Assembly: GCF_000331305.1 (NCBI RefSeq)
Contig: NZ_KB217478.1
Span: 2,091,679 to 2,155,678, forward strand
DNA from: Calothrix sp. PCC 7103
GTDB lineage: Bacteria > Cyanobacteriota > Cyanobacteriia > Cyanobacteriales > Nostocaceae
Direction of reading: 5' to 3'
Length of the DNA stretch: 64,000 bases
The translations under genes were made by a program, and so were the position numbers. Position 1 is the stretch's first letter. Every line of letters starts with the position of its first letter. The notes beneath the pieces were generated by a model that was given only the letters and a program-made list of their open reading frames with translations, did no database searches and had not been told where the DNA came from. Shown one piece after another: positions 56,983-63,145 of the stretch.

Positions 56983-57211
56983 CAAACTAAGTTGAGATTA
57001 ACCTTCAAATAATCATGAATTAATACATATAGTAAACCTGCCATCTGTTTCCAAGGAACATCCGAATATGTAGCCTTCAGTTCCGGAGATAATCTTTTCG
57101 TTGCTTCACCAATAATTTCTAATTTTCGCTCTTACCGCATCTTGAATCATTGTCGTCTGCATAAACGCATCCCTTCCACCGCTCGTATATTCCTCAATTC
57201 TTCAATTCCCA
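56980..57211 (-). pseudogene. Frameshifted HepT-like (DUF86) toxin remnant
   Basis: Minus-strand frames encode EEYTSGGRDAFMQTTMIQDAV and, after a one-base shift, RKLEIIGEATKRLSPELKAT and PWKQMAGLLYVLIHDYLKVN. These match the HepT RNase family, whose active-site RxxxxH appears altered here (LLYVLIHDY). The C-terminus is cut by the neighbouring duplication and the partner MntA is absent. Confidence 0.7.
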
Positions 57212-57412
57212 TAACCGAACTTAAGCAATTTTTATAGAACCATTACTTCTAATCTTATACTAAGGTGTAACACTTTGTATCATTCCACAGAATTTGATTG
57301 AATTCTAGGCAGTCGCTACACACCAAAAAGCTAGTAATGGTTTGGTCAAGACCACTTCTGGACGACTAACGAGTATAAGGCGCCTGCTACAATCTAAAGA
57401 AACCCCGTAACG
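57212..57412. other. Non-coding spacer
   Basis: A GAGTATAAGGCGCCTGCTA motif at about 57371-57389 also occurs at about 60019-60037. Nothing else is recognised. Confidence 0.5.
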
Positions 57413-57678
57413 TGGTGCTTCCGATACCGTTACCAACTTTACAACCCTCGTTTCCGATTTCAAACAACGGCGCCTCCAACACATTTACCTTATCACCTCA
57501 GATTTTCATATGCCCAGAGCCAAAGCAATCGCTACTTTAGTTCTCGGTAGTCAAGGCATCGCTTTTACTCCCATTTCCATCCCTTCCAGTGAACCTAGAG
57601 AATCCATCTTCCGCAAGTCCAGAATATGCGTTGAGACAAATACACTCTCGGTACATATAGTTCCGGCGCCTTTACTTC
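57413..57678 (+). pseudogene. Decayed copy 2 of ydcF (internal deletion)
   Basis: It matches 53589-53786 of the intact gene (TSDFHMPRAKAIATLVLGSQ), then jumps to the region encoding the last 12 residues. The same deletion (about 85 bp) is shared with copy 3 at 60819, so copies 2 and 3 have a common ancestor. Confidence 0.85.
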
Positions 57679-57778
57679 TAAGAAACACATCCCCGGAGCA
57701 ATAGATTTGGTAGGAGCGTAACGCTTCAAAGCACGCTTAGATTTTTCAGTGCCTCCTCAACCACCTGACTTTTCACTT

Positions 57779-57904
57779 AGGGACTTCCAAAAATTAAATT
57801 CTCCATATTGTGGGATGGGCATCCTTGCCCGTCGCATATCTAGGGCGGGCGAGGACGCCCACCCCACAAGAAAATTTTGAGTATTTATTTAATTGGAAGT
57901 CCCT
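57779..57904. mobile_element. Small inverted-repeat element abutting the DUF5615 stop codon
   Basis: Ends AGGGACTTCCAA and TTGGAAGTCCCT are inverted repeats of 12 bp, followed by ATTAAAT/ATTTAAT. Inside is a GGGCATCCTTGCCCG hairpin copy. Its right end is the first base of the toxin stop codon. Confidence 0.7.
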
Positions 57905-58156
57905 TACTTAGACGTTGGCAGTAAAGTACCATCACAAATTAAAACAATGCCAGCATGGACTTCACGAGCATTTGCGAATTTCTCAAAATCTCGAACATTC
58001 GCAGTGACTAAAATACGATCTTCTTGAAAAGCATATTCTAAAATTTCATAGTCTGGTGTATTAAGTAGGTTACGATCTCGCACAGCTACAGCATCAAGCA
58101 GCATCTCTTTACACAAGTAACGCGCAATTGATGGTGACAAATCCTCATCAATTAAG
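57904..58156 (-). pseudogene. DUF5615 (PIN-like) toxin split from its start by a miniature element
   Basis: The frame begins LIDEDLSPSIARYLCKEMLL at the inner edge of element copy B and continues to a stop at 57904. The missing first codons (MKF) lie on the other side of the element at about 58428-58436. Joining at the ATTAAG duplication gives MKFLIDEDLSPSIARYL, the usual DUF5615 start; D6 and D8 would be metal-binding. ILVTANVRDFEKFA is the second acidic motif. Inactive as it stands unless an internal TTG start is used. Confidence 0.85.
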
Positions 58157-58421
58157 CAATACCTTCGCCAAAAATATGATTGGCAAAAAGACTTTTGCCG
58201 TCAACGTTTCCAGTCAAACAAAATATTGAATCTGTCTGTTATACGTTAACCCCAGAGTCCTTATATACCAAGGTTTTGAATTTAAAAACCCGGTGTGGAA
58301 TAACGGGACAGAGTTTTTAACTAGTCTGGGAATTATAGCGCTTATTTCTCTGATACGAAAAAGCCTTAATTCTAGAAGCGTTGATGCTACGTTACGACTC
58401 CGAAATCTGGCGAAGGTATTG
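58157..58421. mobile_element. 265-bp miniature inverted-repeat element, copy B
   Basis: Same sequence as copy A (54851-55115). It is flanked by 6-bp duplication ATTAAG at 58151-58156 and 58422-58427. It sits exactly in the overlap of a DUF433 antitoxin gene and a DUF5615 toxin gene. Confidence 0.93.
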
Positions 58422-58967
58422 ATTAAGAATTTCATTATTTTTAGGTCTACCAATAACCGGATAAGCTCTCACATAGAGTAGAGCAAACTCTAAATCTTCG
58501 TTAGATAGGTAGGGATAATCCTCTTGAATTACTTCTTTTGATTCGCCACGATCAAGCATAGTACCAATATGTCGAACAGTGAGACGAGAAGCAGGAAATA
58601 CTGTTTCACCACCCATAATAGCAGGGTTAATCACTAAATTACTTTTCCACCGATTGAAACGAGCTATCAATTCCGACAGATCATTTGATATAGAATCTAG
58701 TTGCAGCACAAAATAGCGCGCGATTTCTAGCTGTGTAGTTCTATTAGTCATCGCATCTACTAAACGGCTATACAAAAGAGTCCGAAAATCAACAGAAAAA
58801 GTAAAATCCACCTCTCGCAATGCTTTAAGATATACCAGAGCCGCAAAAGGAAGTCGTGGGGGGTTAGCATTAGAAGTAATGACTGCATACTCCATCTCCT
58901 TATAGACTCTCTTGGCTGGAATCTGGACAAGTGCAGCAGCTTCGGTTGGAGTGAAGACAACGTTCAT
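58392..58967 (-). CDS. DUF433-type antitoxin with altered C-terminus
   Basis: In these 191 residues the DUF433 winged-helix block is near the C-terminus (NPAIMGGETVFPASRLTVRH; IQEDYPYLSNEDLEFALLYV). An N-terminal HTH (FTPTEAAALVQIPAKRVYKE) is likely the DNA-binding part. Element copy B replaces the original stop: the native end was NNEILN followed by TGA, and the present frame adds QYLRQISES. It is probably still functional, which would make it an orphan antitoxin. Confidence 0.8.
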   Translation of the reverse strand: MNVVFTPTEAAALVQIPAKRVYKEMEYAVITSNANPPRLPFAALVYLKALREVDFTFSVDFRTLLYSRLVDAMTNRTTQLEIARYFVLQLDSISNDLSELIARFNRWKSNLVINPAIMGGETVFPASRLTVRHIGTMLDRGESKEVIQEDYPYLSNEDLEFALLYVRAYPVIGRPKNNEILNQYLRQISES

Positions 58968-59251
58968 CGTTTTTAATAAAGTATTCCCTATATAGGGAAG
59001 ATTATATCATATATTTAAGCGTACCATCAATTAGAAAATCTCTGAGCGCAAGTTACTGAGTAACCGTAGGTACACGACTTAGATACAATCATACAAACAA
59101 CCTTAGATTGGGAAATCAAGCATAAGAACTTATTCAACAGACGAAAGCCAAAAGTTAGGAAGCTTTATAATTTGGCGCCTCACGGTATAGTGTTGAAATA
59201 ACTGGCAACGGATACAACGGATGTAACGGATAGTTGATTTGGTGAGGCGCC
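58968..59251. other. Intergenic region between two toxin-antitoxin modules
   Basis: It contains a CCTATATAGGGA palindrome at about 58987-58998, close to the antitoxin start and possibly an operator, a copy of AACCTTAGATTGGGAAAT at about 59099, and two GGCGCC sites. No gene. Confidence 0.45.
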
Positions 59252-59593
59252 TTACATTGAAGGGCGATTAATTCTTATTAACTTACCTTTTAAATTTTCT
59301 TCATTAGAAATAGCTTCATGAATACGCCGCGCCTGACCCTCAAAATCAGACCATTCCGTGCAAATAACAATACCAGCATGTTCAGGGTTATCACGGTGTA
59401 ATTTGATTAAGTCCCGGCGATTGCGTGTTAAAACTGCACGCTCCACTGCTATGGCATACCTTAAAACATTTTCGTCTGGGATTTTCTGATTGGCATTTCC
59501 CGCATCCTTAGCAGTCAAAACATCATAACCAAAAGCACGTAAGAACTCTACCACCGGAAATGGAAAGTTCTCATCTGTATAAAAACGTATCAC
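59252..59593 (-). CDS. DUF5615 (PIN-like) toxin
   Basis: These 113 residues start MIRFYTDENFPFPVVEFLRA with the conserved DEN acidic pair. The second motif is AVLTRNRRDLIKLHRDNPEH and HAGIVICTE is the core strand. Predicted ribonuclease toxin. The gene starts 12 bp after the antitoxin stop, giving a complete module. Confidence 0.87.
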   Translation of the reverse strand: MIRFYTDENFPFPVVEFLRAFGYDVLTAKDAGNANQKIPDENVLRYAIAVERAVLTRNRRDLIKLHRDNPEHAGIVICTEWSDFEGQARRIHEAISNEENLKGKLIRINRPSM

Positions 59594-59604
59594 ATCAAAA
59601 TATC

Positions 59605-59955
59605 CTAATTTTCTACCATTACTTCGTCATTTTCTCTAATTGCTTGTTCTATCTCAACAGTATGAGCATCTGCATAAGTCCAAGCATTTACTAAATCAGC
59701 AGCACTAAGATCAGGAAAAGCTTTTAATATCTCGGCATCGCTCATACCCAAACTACGGTCATTTACTAACGACCAAACGGGAATACGAGTATTCATGATA
59801 CAAGCATCACCGCCACATACACCAGGTGTTTTTTCAATCCCCTGCCACACATTGGTTAAACTTTGAACCAATATCTGTATCGCTTGAGTTTTTTCAACCG
59901 TCGTTAATGCTAGTAGTTGTTTTTCTAGTTCTCTTAAAGTCATAGCTATTATCAT
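59605..59955 (-). CDS. DUF433 antitoxin
   Basis: These 116 residues contain the signature KTPGVCGGDACIMNTRIPVW, followed by SDAEILKAFPDLSAADLVNA. It pairs with the DUF5615 toxin downstream. A shorter start at the ATG five codons in (MTLRELEKQLLAL) is equally plausible. Confidence 0.88.
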   Translation of the reverse strand: MIIAMTLRELEKQLLALTTVEKTQAIQILVQSLTNVWQGIEKTPGVCGGDACIMNTRIPVWSLVNDRSLGMSDAEILKAFPDLSAADLVNAWTYADAHTVEIEQAIRENDEVMVEN

Positions 59956-60050
59956 CTATACCAATTTACTATATTTAACTCGTTCTTTCACTAATATATA
60001 GCAACTGGATGGCCGACGAGTATAAGGCGCCTGCTAATCTCCATAGTAAT

Positions 60051-60323
60051 TAGGACTTACTTTAGCCCCCCTTGAGAAGCACGGTGTACACATAAGTCTT
60101 AAAAAGCAGGGGTAGCAGGGGTAGCAGGGGGGAAAAAGGTATGGTTTTTTGAAATCCTCCAACTCTCCAATTGCTTGATTTTTCGTACCCCCCCCCTGCA
60201 CCCTTTTCTCCCCTGCCCCCGAAGCCAGAAAGTTGTGTGTACACGGTAGCCTTGAGAAGGGGGGTTGGGGGGATCGAAAGCGTCTATAAAGCCTTATGTT
60301 TCGTCCTTGTTGCGTAAGTCCTA
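60051..60323. mobile_element. Inverted-repeat element with a second element nested inside
   Basis: The outer element has ends TAGGACTTAC and GTAAGTCCTA (10 bp) and a 5-bp target duplication GTAAT (60046-60050, 60324-60328). Inside, 60080-60249 is a second insertion bounded by GTGTACAC-containing ends and a 10-bp duplication CCTTGAGAAG (60070-60079 and 60250-60259). Confidence 0.8.
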
Positions 60324-60397
60324 GTAATATTAAAGATTCGACTTATGACACGTAGACGCTTTACGCTATCTCGAACAGGGAAATCAAAGTCAACAGC

Positions 60398-60652
60398 CTA
60401 CCCAGGTGCCGCAGAATTAGCACTATGAGAGCTATGCGCTTCGAGCCGTTCAGCAATCCAAACTTTTATTATTGATTGTCGGGTAACACCGATTCGTGCT
60501 GCCTCTCGGTCAAGTGCTTCAATTATCCATGCAGGGAAATCAACGTTTACCCGTCGTTGCTCATAACCTGGACGACGAATCGTATTCATGTCTAGGTATG
60601 GCGTTACGTCTTCACCAGAGTCAAATTTATCATCAAACTCTTCAGCCTTCAT
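60398..60652 (-). CDS. BrnA-like ribbon-helix-helix antitoxin
   Basis: In these 84 residues the N-terminus KAEEFDDKFDSGEDVTPYLD and block RRVNVDFPAWIIEALDREAA match BrnA/CopG-type antitoxins. It overlaps the end of a broken BrnT gene by 11 bp, the normal brnT-brnA layout. It is an orphan because the toxin is truncated. Confidence 0.85.
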   Translation of the reverse strand: MKAEEFDDKFDSGEDVTPYLDMNTIRRPGYEQRRVNVDFPAWIIEALDREAARIGVTRQSIIKVWIAERLEAHSSHSANSAAPG

Positions 60653-60737
60653 ATAACTTTATCTCCTCATCTCTTGCTCGCCGTACTGATATTATTCGCA
60701 CCCGCTCCCCTCTATAGGTGAGGTTCCAAACAATGTG
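60642..60737 (-). pseudogene. C-terminal remnant of BrnT toxin
   Basis: Thirty-one codons read HIVWNLTYRGERVRIISVRR and ARDEEIKLYEG before a TGA overlapping the brnA start. The RGERVRIISVRRA block is the BrnT catalytic C-terminus. A TAG lies immediately upstream and the N-terminal half is missing. Confidence 0.85.
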
Positions 60738-60818
60738 CTAGTTTTATATTTTACTGGTGCGCTTGGGGCGCCAGTCGGAGGCTTAATACAGAGAATGATT
60801 ATATAGCAATTTTAGATT

Positions 60819-61132
60819 AACGGCGCCTCCAACACATTTACCTTATCACCTCAGATTTTCATATGCCCAGAGCCAAAGCAATCGCTACTTTAGTTCTCGG
60901 TAGTCAAGGCATCGCTTTTACTCCCATTTCCATCCCTTCCAGCGAACCTAGAAAATCCATCTTCCGCAAGTCTATAGCAATCCTATATGAGTTGTAAAAA
61001 ATTATATCCACGTAGAGACGCGATTAATCGCGTCTCTACAACACGCGGATTTTACGAATGATTTAGGATTGCTATAGAATATGCGTTGAGACAAATACAC
61101 TCTCGGTACATATAGTCCCGGCGCCTTTACTT
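60819..61132 (+). pseudogene. Decayed copy 3 of ydcF, interrupted by a 106-bp element
   Basis: It matches 53641-53780 and the last codons of the intact ydcF, with the deletion also seen in copy 2. A 106-bp inverted-repeat element (60972-61077) splits it just after the deletion point. Confidence 0.87.
60972..61077. mobile_element. 106-bp miniature inverted-repeat element
   Basis: Ends CTATAGCAATCCTA and TAGGATTGCTATAG are perfect 14-bp inverted repeats. Inside is a complete GTAGAGACGCGATT palindrome (61013-61041), so the two repeat types are nested. The empty site is visible in copy 2 at about 57615. Confidence 0.88.
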
Positions 61133-61358
61133 ATATCTTGTACCTACACCCTAGAAGGGTGCGGCTACACGAACAAAGCCTGCCTACGCAGGCTATAAAT
61201 ACTTAGTTTTGGGAAAAGTCATCTTACTAATTTTTAGCTTGCGAAGACATGCTTTCGCCTGTGGCTACGGTCATTTTGGGAAATTAGCGAAGTTATTGCC
61301 ACTAACAGAAGTGTTTTAATTCTCAAGCTAGGCTAATTTTTATTGATGGAACTGGCGA

Positions 61359-61499
61359 ATGAAAATTGAAACAGATAGAGAATTTTGGCTGCGTCAACTC
61401 TCTGAATGGCGCCAACTTGTACAGCAACGCGAATTAAAGAAACTCAATACACAAAACTTGGCGCCCATTAACAATGATACGGCGAACAAGTCTGTTTAA
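61359..61499 (+). CDS. Possible small protein overlapping the recombinase 3' end (46 aa)
   Basis: ATG at 61359 opens MKIETDREFWLRQLSEWRQL and continues VQQRELKKLNTQN; the last 22 codons overlap the recombinase gene on the other strand. The helical, charged composition is protein-like and a GGCGCC lies inside, but no family is recognised. It could be a small excision accessory or chance. Confidence 0.35.
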   Translation: MKIETDREFWLRQLSEWRQLVQQRELKKLNTQNLAPINNDTANKSV

Positions 61500-62996
61500 T
61501 ATCCGCTTCATATCGTCAGGTGTTCGAGAGTCCCAGTAGTCGAAATCGCGAAACATTTGTATTAATTCTTCTCTCACTAACAAACTACGTTTTGTTACAG
61601 TTTCATGCAAGCTTAAAATACTACCTATTTGGTCGCGTATTCCATCCTTAGCTTTTTCTACGAATGGATTAACTGGTAATTTCTCTAATCCTGCTAAGGT
61701 TTCACGGAGTTGTTTTACTTCTGTCGGTTCAGAGCGCTTTTCTTCTCCTAAGTCTATCATTCCAGCTAACCGGGTTGCTTCCTTAATTAAAATGTCGGCA
61801 ACTTGATTGTCGATGCTGCGACTAGATATCATCTGTTTGACATCGCATCGTCCCAGAGAATAATAAGTGCATTGATAATAAGCATTATATTTCCCTTCAC
61901 GGTCGCGCCGAGAAGACATGCGCGTTAATGCACCACCGCACTTACTACATTTTAATAAGTTTGCAAAAGGGTTAGCGGTGTTACCTGTTTGTGCTGCCCA
62001 TTTATTGTTTGCATTCGCACGAATAATCCGCTTTACGTTCTCGTGTTCTTCACGGGTGATTATTCCTTCATGGGTATCCCAGTTACAGTCCCATTTATCA
62101 AAATGCTTTAACTGCTTTCCTGATGGACTTTTAGTTGTTACATTAAAAGGAGTTCCACCAGCGTGTACTGGGTTTACCAAAAAGTTTTTTAATCCTGCTG
62201 GAGACCATTGCAAACTCGCCCAAGGATATCTTTTATAAGTACTATTATTATTTGATACAAAATTTACATCGTCTATATTTTCTACATTTATTAAATGTTT
62301 GCTTAAATGTTTGCTTAAATGTTTGCGATTTTCTTTATTACCGCGCGCTTCAACTTTACCAGGAGTTCCAAACATTTTATTAAGAGTGTCGCAGGTTTTA
62401 CGAACGCTACCACATTCTTTAAATACCTCAAAAATAAACTTAGCTAATTCCCAAGCTCTAAAACTACGTTTTGCTTCCAGTAGTGAAACACACCAAGTTT
62501 CATCTTTTTTATACTGGTCGTTTTCTACTTTCCATCCAAAAGGCGCCAGTCGATGACTTTTTCGTTGCACCATACGGAGTTTACGTTCTGCTGAAACGCG
62601 ACTAGATAGCATTTTTATTTCAAATTTAGCAGCAGCTAATAATATATCTATCGTTAATTCTCCACCTAACGATTCAGTATCGATTGCTTGATCAAGCGCT
62701 ACCAACTTAATACCTTTTTCTTTTAGTACTTCCAGCAAAGAATAAAATAGTCGAGAACTTGAACCAATTCTATCAATTCTTGTAACTACTAACTCAGTAA
62801 CAGTTCCTGCTGATACTTTCAAATCATCTATTAATTGCTGCAACCCTTCTCGCACCTCAGTTGATCGAGATTGGATATCCCAGTAAAACCGGGAACACCC
62901 TGCATTTTTGCCTCTCTCTAGTTGCTTTTTTAGGGCGCCTCGATCTTCTTGCTGTTCTATACTAGAAACTCTTCCGTAGAACCACTTTTCTGTCAT
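61434..62996 (-). CDS. Large serine recombinase, XisF-like, predicted hupS-element excisionase
   Basis: This 520-residue protein has a catalytic domain at about 1-150 with the nucleophile in YGRVSS (S11) and active-site arginines in VTRIDRIG and SSRVSAERKLR. A recombinase domain follows (about 175-330, VHAGGTPFN), then a zinc ribbon (CSKCGGALTRMSSRRDREGK with a later C...C pair) and a C-terminal coiled coil. Size and layout match XisF of the Anabaena fdxN element (about 514 residues). It lies 135 bp from the right recombination site and reads inward. A perfect short tandem duplication encodes HLSKHLSKHL (about 62298-62333). Confidence 0.92.
   Translation of the reverse strand: MTEKWFYGRVSSIEQQEDRGALKKQLERGKNAGCSRFYWDIQSRSTEVREGLQQLIDDLKVSAGTVTELVVTRIDRIGSSSRLFYSLLEVLKEKGIKLVALDQAIDTESLGGELTIDILLAAAKFEIKMLSSRVSAERKLRMVQRKSHRLAPFGWKVENDQYKKDETWCVSLLEAKRSFRAWELAKFIFEVFKECGSVRKTCDTLNKMFGTPGKVEARGNKENRKHLSKHLSKHLINVENIDDVNFVSNNNSTYKRYPWASLQWSPAGLKNFLVNPVHAGGTPFNVTTKSPSGKQLKHFDKWDCNWDTHEGIITREEHENVKRIIRANANNKWAAQTGNTANPFANLLKCSKCGGALTRMSSRRDREGKYNAYYQCTYYSLGRCDVKQMISSRSIDNQVADILIKEATRLAGMIDLGEEKRSEPTEVKQLRETLAGLEKLPVNPFVEKAKDGIRDQIGSILSLHETVTKRSLLVREELIQMFRDFDYWDSRTPDDMKRILNRLVRRIIVNGRQVLCIEFL
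62298..62333. repeat. 12-bp tandem repeat inside the recombinase gene
   Basis: The unit AAATGTTTGCTT is present about three times and adds HLSK units in frame at residues about 222-233. Slippage-prone; probably neutral. Confidence 0.8.
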
Positions 62997-63120
62997 AATC
63001 CAATACTTCTAATGCTGCTTAGTTAAGAATTTATTTGGTACGTACAAAACTAAAGACATAAACTGAAGCGTCTTTTATGTCGATAATCTATTTTATTTTA
63101 TTTTATTCTATTCTATTATG

Positions 63121-63145
63121 AATATAGCACGTCCTTTCTAAATGC
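63121..63145. other. Right attachment site of the hupS element
   Basis: The GTC at 63131-63133 is preceded by CA and a variable base and followed by a variable base and TT, as at the left site (CA-T-GTC-A-TT versus CA-C-GTC-C-TT). Inverted arms are weak here, unlike at the left site. Confidence 0.75.

Larger units (their letters stand above)
32698..63130. mobile_element. hupS interruption element, 30.4 kb, with large serine recombinase
   Basis: The limits are the shared GTC at 32698-32700 and 63131-63133; removal of 30,433 bp restores the hupS frame (NTMS joined to FLNAEE). The only recombinase seen is the XisF-like gene at the right end, transcribed inward. Cargo is a polysaccharide locus (32.7-54.4 kb) and a repeat/toxin-antitoxin region (54.4-61.3 kb). 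Developmental excision of such elements from nifD, fdxN and hupL is established in Anabaena; excision of this one is inferred from the intact halves. Confidence 0.93.

Noticed and set aside
58214-58453. 79-residue minus-strand frame MVDLKIMKFLINTFARF...
   Set aside because: It is the first codons of the broken DUF5615 toxin running into the miniature element; useful for locating the toxin start but not a gene.
62298-62333. Possible CRISPR-like short array
   Set aside because: It is a 12-bp perfect tandem repeat without spacers, in frame inside the recombinase gene. No CRISPR array was seen anywhere in the window.
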